A DNA stretch of 64,000 bases from Candidatus Hydrogenedens sp. (GCA_016125095.1 WGMK01000021.1:1-64000); one strand, 5' to 3'; counted from the stretch's first letter, positions 18,081 through 28,035 are shown. Notes: a model not told the origin generated them from the sequence alone. Program-made: numbers and translations.

Positions 18081-20033
18081 ATGTCTGCGACCGTGGAAAA
18101 ACACGAATTCAAGACCGAGGCCCGGCAGCTGCTGGACCTGATGATCCATTCCATCTACTCGAACAAGGACATTTTCCTGCGCGAGTTGATTTCGAACGCG
18201 TCCGACGCGCTCGACAAGCGCCGGTTCGAGGCGATTCAGCAGCCGGAATTACTGCCGGAGGGCACGGAGCTTCGCATCCGGCTCGAGCCCGACACCGAGG
18301 GCCGCAGGCTATCGATCGTCGATTCCGGCATCGGCATGAGCCGCGACGACGTGCACGAACTGATTGGCACTATCGCTAAATCGGGCACGAAGGAATTCAT
18401 GAAGAAGCTCGAGCAGGCCAAGGGCTCGGAAGTGTCGCCCGACCTGATCGGCCAGTTCGGCGTGGGCTTCTACAGCGTGTTCATGGTGGCCGACCGCGTG
18501 ACGCTGGTAACCCGCAAGGCGGGCGAGGACACGGCGACCAAGTGGGAAAGCGCGGGCGATGGCATGTACACCATTGAGGACGCCGAGCGCGCCGAGGCCG
18601 GCACGACCATCACGCTGCACCTGAAGGAGACCGACGAGGAAGACGGGCTTTCCGACTTCACCGAAGAGTGGATGCTCCGCCGCATCGTGAAGCAATACTC
18701 GGACTTCGTCGCCTACCCGATTCAGATGGATGTGTCGCGCACGGAAGTGGAGCGCGACGAGGACGGCAAGCCGGTGGAGGGCGCGGAAGAAAAGACCGTG
18801 ACCACCACCGAGACGCTGAACTCGATGAAGGCGCTCTGGCTACGCGACAAGGCCGACGTGCCGGACGAGGAATACAACGAGTTCTACAAGCACATCTCGC
18901 ACGACTGGCAGGACCCGATGGCGCGCATCCAGGCGAAGATCGAGGGTACGCTCGAGTACCGCCTGCTGCTGTTCATTCCCGGCACGGCGCCCTTCGATAT
19001 GTATATGCGCGAATCGCGCAACCGCGGCGTGCACCTCTATGTCCGCCGCGTGTTCATCATGGACGAGTGCAAGGAACTGCTGCCCGAATACCTCCGCTTC
19101 ATCCGCGGCGTGGTGGATTCCGAGGATCTCTCGCTGAACATCTCGCGCGAAATGCTGCAGCAGGACCGACAGATCGAGCGCATGCGCAAGGGCATCGTGG
19201 GCAAGGTGCTCGCCTTCCTGAAAGACCTGGCCGACAAGGACGCCGAAAAGTACAAGACCTTCTGGAGCACCTTCGGCCGCGTGCTGAAGGAAGGCCTCTT
19301 CGCCGACTACGAAAACCAGGAAGCCCTGCTCGAGTTGTCGCGATTTTCGAGCACGATGGAAGAAACCGAGCTGACCAGCCTGCAGGCTTACATCGACCGG
19401 ATGAAGACCGACCAGGACGCCATCTATTACATGACCGGCGAAAGCCGCAAGCTGATCGAGCAGAGCCCCCACCTCGAGGCCTTCCGCGAGAAGGGTTACG
19501 AAGTGCTACTGCTTGACGAGCCCGTGGACGAGGTGTGGACCCAGTCCGTCTTCGAGTTCAAGGGCAAGAAGCTGGTGTCCGTCGGCAAGGGCGCGGTAGA
19601 ACTGGGCAGCGAAGACGAAAAGAAGCAGGCCGAGGAGGCCCGCAAGGAACAGCAGGAGAACTATGGCTCGCTGCTGGAATACCTGCAAAAGACCCTGTCG
19701 GAACAGGTGAAGGAGGTGCGCATCTCGAATCGCCTCACTTCATCCGCCGCTTGCCTCGTGACCGATGCGGGCGACCTGACCCCGCAGATGGAGCAGATGA
19801 TGCGCGCCATGGGCCAGGCCGCGCCCGAGGTGAAGCGCATCCTCGAGATCAATCCCAAGCACCCAATCCTCGAGAAGCTGCAGACGCGGTTCTCGGCCGA
19901 TGCCGGCGATGCCGCGCTGTCCGAGTACGCGCAGCTGCTCTACGGACAGTCGGTGCTGGCCGAGGGCGGACAGCTGCCCAACCCGGGCGACTTCAGCAAG
20001 CTCGTGGCGAAGCTGATGACCGAGGCCCTGTAA
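18081..20033 (+). CDS. htpG: chaperone HtpG (Hsp90 family)
   Basis: A 650-residue cytosolic ATP-dependent chaperone. The N-terminal ATPase domain has YSNKDIFLRELISNASDALD, DSGIGMSRDDVHELIGTIAK and GQFGVGFYSVFMVAD; the middle domain has LPEYLRFIRGVVDSEDLSLN and NISREMLQQDRQI. The length is normal. The start at 18081 is preceded by AGGAGG eight bases upstream and gives the usual N-terminus; the frame upstream to 18006 has no family match. The next gene follows after only two bases, so htpG is probably cotranscribed with it. No heat-shock operator such as CIRCE is visible upstream. Confidence 0.98.
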   Translation: MSATVEKHEFKTEARQLLDLMIHSIYSNKDIFLRELISNASDALDKRRFEAIQQPELLPEGTELRIRLEPDTEGRRLSIVDSGIGMSRDDVHELIGTIAKSGTKEFMKKLEQAKGSEVSPDLIGQFGVGFYSVFMVADRVTLVTRKAGEDTATKWESAGDGMYTIEDAERAEAGTTITLHLKETDEEDGLSDFTEEWMLRRIVKQYSDFVAYPIQMDVSRTEVERDEDGKPVEGAEEKTVTTTETLNSMKALWLRDKADVPDEEYNEFYKHISHDWQDPMARIQAKIEGTLEYRLLLFIPGTAPFDMYMRESRNRGVHLYVRRVFIMDECKELLPEYLRFIRGVVDSEDLSLNISREMLQQDRQIERMRKGIVGKVLAFLKDLADKDAEKYKTFWSTFGRVLKEGLFADYENQEALLELSRFSSTMEETELTSLQAYIDRMKTDQDAIYYMTGESRKLIEQSPHLEAFREKGYEVLLLDEPVDEVWTQSVFEFKGKKLVSVGKGAVELGSEDEKKQAEEARKEQQENYGSLLEYLQKTLSEQVKEVRISNRLTSSAACLVTDAGDLTPQMEQMMRAMGQAAPEVKRILEINPKHPILEKLQTRFSADAGDAALSEYAQLLYGQSVLAEGGQLPNPGDFSKLVAKLMTEAL

Positions 20034-20035
20034 CC

Positions 20036-21325
20036 ATGTTCGCGGCGTGCCTGATAACAGCGTGCGCGCTGGCCGCGGGAGGAACCCCCATGCCCGAGCT
20101 GCAACAGCTCACGCGCGCGCCCTACGGGCACGACCTCGACAACAACGACAACTTCACGCCCGACGGGCGCTATGCGATTTACGACACGCGCGAGACTCAC
20201 GGCCCGGGTATCGAAGAAAACAACCGCATCGAGTTGCTCGACCTCGAAACGGGCAAGGTCAGCGTGCTGTACGACGTAGGCGAATACCGCACGGGCGTCG
20301 GCGCGGCCCCCGGCGCGGGCGCGGCTTCGCTGTCGCCTGACGGCAAGGAAGCCGCCTTCATCCACGGGCCGATGCTCGATCAGGTGGATGCGCGCGGTCC
20401 CTACGCCAAGACCAATCGCAACGGCGCGATGGTGCGGCTCGATGAGCCCGGCGTGGTGCATTGGCTGGATTACCGCGATGTGGCGACCGACCGAGACACG
20501 ACGCCCGGCGCGCACCGTGGGGGCACGCACCGCCACGAATACAGCCGCGACGGCCAGCGGATCGGCTTCACCTACGACGACCAACTGGACCGCAGCCGGG
20601 GACGCACCATCGGCTATATGGAGCCGAACCCCAAGGCCCCGCACGGTGTGAGTCACTACTTCGCGGTGCTGGTGCGTCCCGTGCCCGAGGCGGACGCCCA
20701 GCCGGGCGACCTCATCAGCGCGCTGGGCGATTCCTGGGTGGATGCCGCCGGTACGATGCGCGCCTTCATCGGCACTATCGTCGAGGAAAGCGGCTGTACC
20801 CAGCAATCGCTGTTTGTGGTCGATGTGCCAAAGTCGGTCGACATCACCACCGCCGATTCCGGCGGCCCCGACCACTATCCCGCGCCGCCCGAGGGCCTGA
20901 CCATCCGCCGCCTGACCAACGAATGGGCCGACGGCATTGTGCGTGGCAGCTACGACGGTCAGCGCATCGCATACTACGGCAAGGACGGCCGCGGCGTGCG
21001 GCAGCTGTGCATCATCAACGCCGACGGCACCGGCCAGCGCATGGTCACGGCGCTCGAGGAAGACGCGACCGAGGGCCTGCGCTGGCATCCGGGCGACGAT
21101 GCGCTCCTCGCCATCAGCGGCGGCGATGTATTCGCGGTTAGCCTGCGCGATGAGAACTTCGGCGCCACCCGCTTTCTCACCGAAGGCGGCGACTTCCACA
21201 AGCTCGTCGTATCGCCGAAGGGCGACTTCACGCTCTTCATCGGCCCGGACCCCGACACCAGCCGCCTGAACTACGCCGGCCTGCCCTATCAGCAGATCTT
21301 CCGCGTCGATTACCTCGCACCGTAA
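20036..21325 (+). CDS. secreted beta-propeller protein (DUF3748-like)
   Basis: A 429-residue protein with a short signal peptide (residues 1-18) and repeated blades with TolB-like motifs, such as FTPDGRYAIYDTRE, LSPDGKEAAFI, YSRDGQRIGFTYDD and SYDGQRIAYYGKDG. The content resembles DUF3748 proteins such as E. coli YidR, whose function is unknown to me. The histidine-rich HRGGTHRHEYS segment may bind metal. The ATG is two bases after the htpG stop, so it is probably read from the same transcript without its own strong ribosome site. Convergent with the MFS gene, six bases apart. Confidence 0.75.
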   Translation: MFAACLITACALAAGGTPMPELQQLTRAPYGHDLDNNDNFTPDGRYAIYDTRETHGPGIEENNRIELLDLETGKVSVLYDVGEYRTGVGAAPGAGAASLSPDGKEAAFIHGPMLDQVDARGPYAKTNRNGAMVRLDEPGVVHWLDYRDVATDRDTTPGAHRGGTHRHEYSRDGQRIGFTYDDQLDRSRGRTIGYMEPNPKAPHGVSHYFAVLVRPVPEADAQPGDLISALGDSWVDAAGTMRAFIGTIVEESGCTQQSLFVVDVPKSVDITTADSGGPDHYPAPPEGLTIRRLTNEWADGIVRGSYDGQRIAYYGKDGRGVRQLCIINADGTGQRMVTALEEDATEGLRWHPGDDALLAISGGDVFAVSLRDENFGATRFLTEGGDFHKLVVSPKGDFTLFIGPDPDTSRLNYAGLPYQQIFRVDYLAP

Positions 21326-21331
21326 TCGCGA

Positions 21332-22666
21332 CTACGCCTGCGGGTCGGGCTCCGGGTAGCGCTCCTGGGGATTCTCGGCGAAGTAGGCGAGCACGGCGAT
21401 GAAGGCGGGCACAAAGGCGGAGGCGTGGATGATGGGCCTATACGCACCGGCGTAGTCGTGGACGATGCTGTAGAGAATCGGCCCGAACGCGCTGGCGAAG
21501 ACCATCATCGACATGTTGAGTCCGCTGATGGCACCGAGGTGCCGCGTGCCGAAGAAACGGGGCCAGGGCAGGGTAATCATGATGGCAAAGATGCCGCCGC
21601 TGATGCCGTAGCCTGCGCTGAACAGGAACCATCCCATCGGCGTGCCGGCGATGCTGAGCCCGTAGGTGCCGATGACCTGGCAGAGGAGCATGAGCACCAG
21701 GAACCACTTGAGCTTGATGTAATCCGCCAGCCAGCCGCAGACGAAGTTCGCGGGCACGCTGAACCACGGCAGCAACAGAAACAGCCGGTACACATTGTCG
21801 GCGGGCAGACCGAGCTCGACGCCCATGTCGGTGGTGTGGAAGGTGAAGGCCGTGAATTGCAGGCCGTGCAGCGACAGCGCGAGCGTAGGCGCCCAGAAGG
21901 CTGCGGTGCGCAGGGCCTCGCCGCGCTCGAATTCGTGGCGCACGTCGGGCGTGCGCGCCGACATCTTCTCGTGCCACTCGGGATCGTCGACGCCATCGGG
22001 CACGAGCCCGCATTCCTGGGGATTGTCGCGGTAGAAGATCCAGCCGAACGCCGCCATGAGGAGCCCCGTACTGACCGCGAGGCTGTAGAGCGCGAAGCGC
22101 CACCCCTGCTCAACCACGATGGCGTGGAGTAGGAACGGCGCATTGGTGAAGCCGAAGGAGATGAACAAACCCGCGATGGCGGTGGCGCGTCCACGGAAGT
22201 GATTGAACCACTTGCCGATCATCACGCGCGAGACCATGGTAAGGCAGCCCTGGCCGAAGAACCGCACGCCGAGAAACGCCACCGTGGCGACCAGGAACGC
22301 CGCGGCGAACCCATGGAAGGGCGACGCCGCGAGCATGCGATCGGCCACGGCCATAAAATAGAGGCAGATGCCGAACCCGACGCCCGAATAGACGATGGCG
22401 GCGCGGCAGCCGTGGATATCGATCAACCGTCCGGCCAGCGGCAGCATGAACGCGCTGGTGATGGTGCCGAGGGCGTAGGCGTATGCCAGCTGGATGCGCG
22501 ACAGGGAGAAGGCCTCGATGAGCGGATCGGTGAACACGCCGACGCCCATGGTCTGGCCGGGCACGCTGGCGAGGGTGCCGAGCGTGGAGAACGCGAGAAT
22601 CACCCATCCGTAGAAGAAGGGGCTTTTCCGGGGCGAAAAAGGGATGTCGATCCAGCGTGAAGACAT
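21332..22666 (-). CDS. major facilitator superfamily transporter
   Basis: A 444-residue membrane protein with about twelve hydrophobic spans, of the monocarboxylate or oxalate-formate type of MFS. The opening FFYGWVILAFSTLGTLASVP and the GRLIDIHGCR loop between spans 2 and 3 fit the family; an RGRATAIAGLF motif lies after span 4. The substrate cannot be told from sequence. It is last in a minus-strand run with the GT39 and DUF2157 genes, 102 bases after the GT39 stop, so cotranscription is possible but not certain. Confidence 0.85.
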   Translation of the reverse strand: MSSRWIDIPFSPRKSPFFYGWVILAFSTLGTLASVPGQTMGVGVFTDPLIEAFSLSRIQLAYAYALGTITSAFMLPLAGRLIDIHGCRAAIVYSGVGFGICLYFMAVADRMLAASPFHGFAAAFLVATVAFLGVRFFGQGCLTMVSRVMIGKWFNHFRGRATAIAGLFISFGFTNAPFLLHAIVVEQGWRFALYSLAVSTGLLMAAFGWIFYRDNPQECGLVPDGVDDPEWHEKMSARTPDVRHEFERGEALRTAAFWAPTLALSLHGLQFTAFTFHTTDMGVELGLPADNVYRLFLLLPWFSVPANFVCGWLADYIKLKWFLVLMLLCQVIGTYGLSIAGTPMGWFLFSAGYGISGGIFAIMITLPWPRFFGTRHLGAISGLNMSMMVFASAFGPILYSIVHDYAGAYRPIIHASAFVPAFIAVLAYFAENPQERYPEPDPQA

Positions 22667-22768
22667 GGGTTTCCTGCGTGTATTCAGGGATTCGGGGCGC
22701 GCGGCGGGTGCAACAGGGGCGAGCGCGCTTTCCGGGATTATGCCACAGGAACGTCCGCCGCCGCGTTT

Positions 22769-24595
22769 CTATTCGGCCGGTGCCGTCTCCGTTTCCTCGT
22801 CCTCATGCGCATCCAGGTCGCTCGATGGGTCGAAATCGGCCTCGGGATTGTCGATGCTGAGCAGCGGCGGCATGTCGGCCGTGGCCTCGAGCATCACGTA
22901 TTCCTCCGGCGCGGGAATGCCGAAGGCGAAGGGCAGCGGCCCGGTGGTGTCGGCGTAGAAACCGGCATAGGCGTAGTAGTGCTGCGTGGCGCTACGCGAG
23001 CCGGCACGCTCCTCGATGCGCCCCAGCACGCGCACGTATTTCTCCGGCGGATACAGCGGCCAGCCGGTGTTCAGCGGCAGGATGAACAGATCCTTCTCGT
23101 GCAGTTCCGTCTTGCTGCCGTGGTAAATCTCCGCGCCGAGTTCCTGCATGTAGTACTGAAAGCCGAAGTGCCCGCAGAAATACACGTTGCGCCCCGTGAA
23201 ATTGGTCATGCGGGTGAGGCGCTCCGGGGCCGCCTTGTGGGCCTGCGCCATGGCCTGGTCGGCCTGGGCCACCAGCAGCGACAGTACGATGCCTGCCGCC
23301 GCCACGCCCGCCAGCGGCATCCACGGCAGCGGCTCCTTCCGCGCGAGGCGGCCTTCCCAGGCCATCACCACATAGATGGCGGCCGGGGCCGCCAGCGGCA
23401 GCAGCACGCGAGCGTTCACCAGGTGGTTGATGAACACCCCGAAGAGAATCGTGCCGCCCGCCCAGAGCGCGAGTAGCACATAGGCCGGCTCGAAGGAGGC
23501 CTTGGCCGAGCGCGCCAGCGTTGCCAGCAGCGCCAGCCCCGCGCAGAGCCAGAGCGCCCATTGCGCGTGGCCCAGCACACCGGGCGTCGCGGGAAAGTCC
23601 ATCACCGTGAAGAGACCCATATCGCTCACCACCTTCTTCCACTGCCAGCGCGGCACGAGGAAGGCCCAATCGGGCAGGAGCAGCGCCAGCGCGACGAGCA
23701 CGATAGCGAGCACACCAAGCGCCGCGAGCGCCTTGCGCGGGAGCAGCGCGCAGGCCGCGAGCGCGATGGGCGCCAGACACGCGCCGATGAACACGACGCC
23801 GTTGGTGGTCTTGACGAACGCGCCCTGGCTGTAGGATTCGCGGAAGGACGAGGCAAAGAGCATGGCGTCGAAAAGCAGCCCGCGGCCGTAGACTGAGGCG
23901 GTGTAGATTTCATAGGCGGCGACCGCGAGGATGGGCAGCACCATCCAGCCCAGCTGCTTCCAGCGGGTGCGGTCGTAGAGCAGTGTGTAGACCAGCAGCA
24001 GCGGCACGAGCGAGAGCGCGAAGTACTTGAACAGGAACCCGCCCACCGCGCAGAGCATGCTGCCCACGAGCGGCTCGGGACGGTTCACGCGCAAGCCGAG
24101 CATCCAGAAATAGATGGCCCAGACATAGCAGGCGAACATGGGCACGTCGGTCATGATCGACGTACAGGACACGAGGAAGCCCGGCGAGGCGCAGCACAGC
24201 AGCGCCGCCAGCCAGGCGTTCCGGCAATAGAGCCGCGCGACGGCGTATACGCCCAGCAGCGCCGCGACCGAGAACGGCAGCATCGCCAGGTGGAAGATCG
24301 TCTCGCTCCAGCCCACGCGCTCGCCCACGAAGGCGAGGTAGTACGACAGCAGCGGCGGGTTCTGCATCACTTCCCACATGGGCTGCGGCTCGTGCTTCCA
24401 GTTCACGTCGAAACCGTAGAAGTCGTAGGGATGATCCACCACCTGCCGGGCCGTCCACACGAAGAGCGGATCGTCGATGTGGAAGGGCTTGCTGATGAAC
24501 AGCCCGAGGCACACGCTGAGCAGTACGGCGAGCGCGGCGATTTCCAGAACGGTGCGGGCGGGGCTGAGGGTGTCGTTCGGTTCGGGGTGGGACAT
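22769..24595 (-). CDS. GT39-type membrane glycosyltransferase
   Basis: A 608-residue membrane protein of the ArnT/PMT (GT39, dolichyl-phosphate-mannose-type) superfamily, with about eleven spans and a C-terminal extracytoplasmic domain. The acidic loop after the first span reads FHIDDPLFVWTA, the place of the catalytic Asp/Glu. Such enzymes move a sugar from a polyprenyl phosphate onto protein or lipid at the outer face of the membrane. The C-terminus ends in an acidic tail (DAHEDEETETAPAE). Six bases separate it from the GDYXXLXY gene upstream. It is unlike the three GT39 paralogues at 43.3-53.1 kb. Confidence 0.85.
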   Translation of the reverse strand: MSHPEPNDTLSPARTVLEIAALAVLLSVCLGLFISKPFHIDDPLFVWTARQVVDHPYDFYGFDVNWKHEPQPMWEVMQNPPLLSYYLAFVGERVGWSETIFHLAMLPFSVAALLGVYAVARLYCRNAWLAALLCCASPGFLVSCTSIMTDVPMFACYVWAIYFWMLGLRVNRPEPLVGSMLCAVGGFLFKYFALSLVPLLLVYTLLYDRTRWKQLGWMVLPILAVAAYEIYTASVYGRGLLFDAMLFASSFRESYSQGAFVKTTNGVVFIGACLAPIALAACALLPRKALAALGVLAIVLVALALLLPDWAFLVPRWQWKKVVSDMGLFTVMDFPATPGVLGHAQWALWLCAGLALLATLARSAKASFEPAYVLLALWAGGTILFGVFINHLVNARVLLPLAAPAAIYVVMAWEGRLARKEPLPWMPLAGVAAAGIVLSLLVAQADQAMAQAHKAAPERLTRMTNFTGRNVYFCGHFGFQYYMQELGAEIYHGSKTELHEKDLFILPLNTGWPLYPPEKYVRVLGRIEERAGSRSATQHYYAYAGFYADTTGPLPFAFGIPAPEEYVMLEATADMPPLLSIDNPEADFDPSSDLDAHEDEETETAPAE

Positions 24596-24601
24596 CGGTA
24601 C

Positions 24602-25144
24602 TCAGGATCCTTGCGCGCGCACGTAATCCGCCACGGGTGTGTCGTCGATGTAGAGCTGCTCGAGCACGGCGTGGCCGTCGAGGATACGGACCGTCACATA
24701 GGCGCGCAATTCCTCGCTCCGGGTCGCGTCGAAATACACGCGCTCGGCCTCCGGCGCGATGTCTTCCTGCATGTAGAAGCGGTTGAGCGGAAACACGACC
24801 TGGCTGCCGTAGACCTGGGCCAGGAGATACGCGCCGTCTGCCGGCTGTTCGGTGCTGACGGCCCCGTATTTCGCGTAGCCCTCGTCGTCCCGCTCGAGCG
24901 AAACGTAGACCTTCTCGCTCCAGGGAAGATCCATGCCCTCGGTGTCCACGCCGCCGGCGCTTACGTCGATCATCACATAGCGGCCGCGGAAGGGATCGTA
25001 GGGGTCGAGCAGTTGGCAGCGGAATTTCCATTCCTCACCCTGCGTCAGGGTGCGCTCGTGCTGGAGGATCATGGAACCCGGCACAACCCACTGCGCGAAG
25101 GCCATCAGGGCGAACACAGCTATCGCGATCTTGCCCCGGATCAT
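24602..25144 (-). CDS. GDYXXLXY-type membrane-anchored protein
   Basis: A 180-residue protein with one N-terminal span (about 5-22) and an exported domain containing LLDPYDPFRGRYVMIDV, a variant of the DPFRGDYxxLxY hallmark of this family; the usual Asp in GDY is Arg here. Family members usually neighbour DUF2157 proteins, as here: its ATG overlaps the stop of the DUF2157 gene (ATGA). No biochemical function is known to me; an envelope role is inferred. Confidence 0.85.
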   Translation of the reverse strand: MIRGKIAIAVFALMAFAQWVVPGSMILQHERTLTQGEEWKFRCQLLDPYDPFRGRYVMIDVSAGGVDTEGMDLPWSEKVYVSLERDDEGYAKYGAVSTEQPADGAYLLAQVYGSQVVFPLNRFYMQEDIAPEAERVYFDATRSEELRAYVTVRILDGHAVLEQLYIDDTPVADYVRAQGS

Positions 25145-26442
25145 GCTGCGGCCTCCGCGCGCTTGTTGCGGCGCGACAGATACAGGTTCACGACCAGAAA
25201 GCCCGCGCCGACGAGGATGAAGACCACGCCGCGCAGCAGGAACCCGAAGTCGGAATCGAAGAAGCGCAGGATGGCGAGCATCGACACGAGCGCCATGCCG
25301 ATGTTGGCCTGACCGAGGCTGCCGCGCCGTGCCCCGGTGACCAGGGTGGCCACGCCCAGCGCAAAGGCGAAGAGGTTATAGACAAAGGTAATGATGCCCG
25401 GACTGAACTGCGCCGCCGCGAGCACATAGGTGGGATAGGTCAGCAGCGGCAGCGCTGCCCAGAGCATCACGAGCGGATCGCGCTCGGCGCGGCGGATTAG
25501 CAGCAGCGCGCCCGGCAGCGCCAGCAGCGGCAAGGCCATCAGCCACTCGCCGGATACCGAGATCAGTTCCGACTTGTCGAGGATGCCGCTGGTCCAAAAG
25601 CCGCTGAACGAGAAGATCAGGCTCAACAGGGCCGTACCGCCGCCACCGATGAAGAGAAAGGCATTCCACCAGCGGCCCGCCCAGGGCGACACGCCGAGTA
25701 GCACACCCGCGGAACCCAGTGCGGAATACACCAGCAGCCACAGGCCGCTGTGGCGGTACGGCAGCGCGACCGGCAGGAACAGGAGCATGAGGCAGAGCCC
25801 CCAGCCGAGCAGCTGAAACCGGGCCCCGGCGCGGTCCGAGCGCCAGGCCATATACACATGCGGCAGCACGAACAGCAGATAGGCCCAGAAGAAGTAGGCG
25901 GTCTCCTCGCTCTGCCAGCGCTGGCCCAGCGCCCAGGAAACCGTGGCTGCCATGCCCGCCAGCGCGACCGTGGTGGCATTGAGCAGGTACACCAGCGGCA
26001 TGCCCAGCACGATCCACGTCAGCAGGAAAGCCTGCGGGTCGCCGGGCACGTTGTAGGTCTGTCCGATGAGGGCGATGGACGCGCCGATGGCACCCGCGAG
26101 GAGGATGCCCGAGCCCTCGCGCCAGGCCACCGAATCGCGGCGTTGCCATAGCGTGAAGGCGGCCAGCGCCTGACCGATAGCGAGTGGTGCAAAGGACAGC
26201 GCCGCGCGGGTGCCGCGGCCCAGCTGATCCCAGTTGCTGGCGAGCAACAAAATGATGCCGCTGGCAATTAAGGCAGCAGCCAGCACGCTGAAAAGCACGA
26301 TTATAATGGACGCGCGGGAGACGGACTCGACCTTGCCGTAGCGGGCACGAAGCGCGGCGGCCTGTTCCTCGGAGAGCAGTCCTTCGCGCACGAGCGCGGG
26401 CAGTTCTTCATAGAGCCAGAGGATATGGCGCGCGTTTGCCAT
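25141..26442 (-). CDS. DUF2157 polytopic membrane protein
   Basis: A 433-residue protein with a cytosolic N-terminal segment (LYEELPALVREGLLSEEQAAALRARY) typical of DUF2157, followed by about twelve to fourteen hydrophobic spans and a short basic C-terminus. It starts five bases after the YheT-like stop and is coupled to the GDYXXLXY gene, a standard pairing. Its function is unknown; a transport or envelope assembly role is only inference. Confidence 0.85.
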   Translation of the reverse strand: MANARHILWLYEELPALVREGLLSEEQAAALRARYGKVESVSRASIIIVLFSVLAAALIASGIILLLASNWDQLGRGTRAALSFAPLAIGQALAAFTLWQRRDSVAWREGSGILLAGAIGASIALIGQTYNVPGDPQAFLLTWIVLGMPLVYLLNATTVALAGMAATVSWALGQRWQSEETAYFFWAYLLFVLPHVYMAWRSDRAGARFQLLGWGLCLMLLFLPVALPYRHSGLWLLVYSALGSAGVLLGVSPWAGRWWNAFLFIGGGGTALLSLIFSFSGFWTSGILDKSELISVSGEWLMALPLLALPGALLLIRRAERDPLVMLWAALPLLTYPTYVLAAAQFSPGIITFVYNLFAFALGVATLVTGARRGSLGQANIGMALVSMLAILRFFDSDFGFLLRGVVFILVGAGFLVVNLYLSRRNKRAEAAA

Positions 26443-26447
26443 GGTGA

Positions 26448-27890
26448 TCAGCCGCCCTCGTTGAGTGCCTGGTACGCCTGGAAGAAACCCACGGTCTGCT
26501 CCTCCGCCCAGTATCGCACACGCAGCGGCGATTTACCCATGATAAAGCCGACATGCCCGCCATGCTCGGTCCATTGCGGATGCAGCCACGGCGAGGCGTC
26601 GGCCTCCTCGTGCGGAATCGTGATGGCCGGATTGAAGGGATCGTCGGCCGAGGTCAGCAGCATGGTGGGCACGCGGATGCCCGCGAGAAATTGATGACAG
26701 CCCACCTTGTGCCAGTAGTCCACAGCATCCTCGAAGCCGTGCAGCTTCGCGGTCACCACGGTGTCGTAGGTATAGAAATCCTTGCAGCCGCGGATGACGT
26801 CCTCGTCGAGCAGGCCGGGGTATTGCTCGGCCTTCGCCAGCGCCTTGGGCTTGAGCGTCCGCAGAAAATTCCAGGCGTAGAACCCGCCGAGAATGTGGTG
26901 GAAGGTGGGCGCGGACACCTCCGGATCAAAGGGCGGCGAGATGACCGCCGCGCCCTTCACGTTCGCCGGCACGGTATCGCCCTGCTCGCCCAGCCACTTC
27001 GCGAGGATATTGCCGCCCAGCGAAAACCCGGCAAGGTAAATCGGCCTGTCCGGGTGCTGCTCTGCCAGCCGCCGCACCACGAAGTCGCAGTCGGTGGTTT
27101 CGCCCATGTGGTAAATGCGCTGCGCCTTGTTAATCTCGCCGCTGCAGAATCGGTACTCCATGGTGGCGACATTCCAGCCAAGGGCGTGGAAGGCGAGGTT
27201 GTAGCCCATGATGTACTTCGACTGCGCCGAGCCCTCGAGCCCGTGGAACAACACCACCATCGGCTTAACCGGCTCGCCATCGAAAAAGCGCACGTAGAGG
27301 AAATCACCGTCCGGGGTCTCCAAGCGCTCGCTGCGGTAATCCACATGCAGGCTGCGGCGCGCGAACGGACTCCAGAACGACTGCGCGTGGCCGCCGCGCA
27401 GCCACCACGGCGGCGAGAAGGGATTGCCGTTCAGCGCCTCCAGCACGGCCGCCTTGCGGGCCGCCTGGTCTGTCGGGTGCGCGTCGCGCATCTGCTGCTC
27501 CAGGGTGTCGTACGAGCCGGGCGTGCGCACGGCGCCGGGGGTGGCCATCGTGTAGACCAGCGTCAGCACCACCGCAACGCCAAGCGCGAGGCCGCGATGC
27601 TCCCACGCCAGCGCCCCCGCGCGCAAGGGCGGATAGCTCAGCCACCAGTACACCGGCACCGCAAGCGGCCAGAGGACGCCGACGACCACGCCCGCGAAGA
27701 TAGCGCGCGCCAGGCTGCGGCCCTGCAGGCGCGTATGCATCCCCGCCAGCAGGCCGCACGCCCCCGCCGCCGAGAACGCCAGCCCGAGGCTGCCGAAATA
27801 CACCGCCAGCACGCCCAGCGCATACAGCGCCGCCGCTGCGCCGAGCCAGTCGCCGCCGCGTATTTCCGGATTCCGAGAGTATGGAGACAT
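26448..27890 (-). CDS. YheT-like alpha/beta hydrolase with N-terminal membrane domain
   Basis: A 480-residue protein. Residues about 160-480 are a YheT-type hydrolase (GGHAQSFWSPFARR, then VVLFHGLEGSAQSKY, nucleophile elbow LAGFSLGGNILAKWLG, Asp in TSADDPFNP and His in EHGGHVGFI), so the catalytic triad looks complete. The first 120 residues add about four membrane spans, which E. coli YheT lacks, so this looks like a fusion that tethers the esterase to the membrane. It leads the five-gene minus-strand run. The start lies 56 bases from the pyr promoter of the divergent operon. Confidence 0.85.
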   Translation of the reverse strand: MSPYSRNPEIRGGDWLGAAAALYALGVLAVYFGSLGLAFSAAGACGLLAGMHTRLQGRSLARAIFAGVVVGVLWPLAVPVYWWLSYPPLRAGALAWEHRGLALGVAVVLTLVYTMATPGAVRTPGSYDTLEQQMRDAHPTDQAARKAAVLEALNGNPFSPPWWLRGGHAQSFWSPFARRSLHVDYRSERLETPDGDFLYVRFFDGEPVKPMVVLFHGLEGSAQSKYIMGYNLAFHALGWNVATMEYRFCSGEINKAQRIYHMGETTDCDFVVRRLAEQHPDRPIYLAGFSLGGNILAKWLGEQGDTVPANVKGAAVISPPFDPEVSAPTFHHILGGFYAWNFLRTLKPKALAKAEQYPGLLDEDVIRGCKDFYTYDTVVTAKLHGFEDAVDYWHKVGCHQFLAGIRVPTMLLTSADDPFNPAITIPHEEADASPWLHPQWTEHGGHVGFIMGKSPLRVRYWAEEQTVGFFQAYQALNEGG

Positions 27891-27946
27891 GGGCCGCAGT
27901 ATACCGCCCTCCGCGCGGGCGCGCCAAGGGCCGGATCAGTCGTTCC

Positions 27947-27975
27947 TTGCGAGGGCGGGGGCCCGCTGGTATACT
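27947..27975 (+). promoter_or_regulatory. sigma-70-like promoter of the pyr operon
   Basis: TTGCGA (27947-27952) and TATACT (27970-27975) are separated by exactly 17 bases. Transcription would start near 27982 and give a leader of about 110 bases before pyrR. Confidence 0.7.
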
Positions 27976-28035
27976 CTCCGCGACAGGAGCCCCAGCGAAA
28001 CGCGTGATGCAGCCAGCGCGACAGACGAACCTTCC

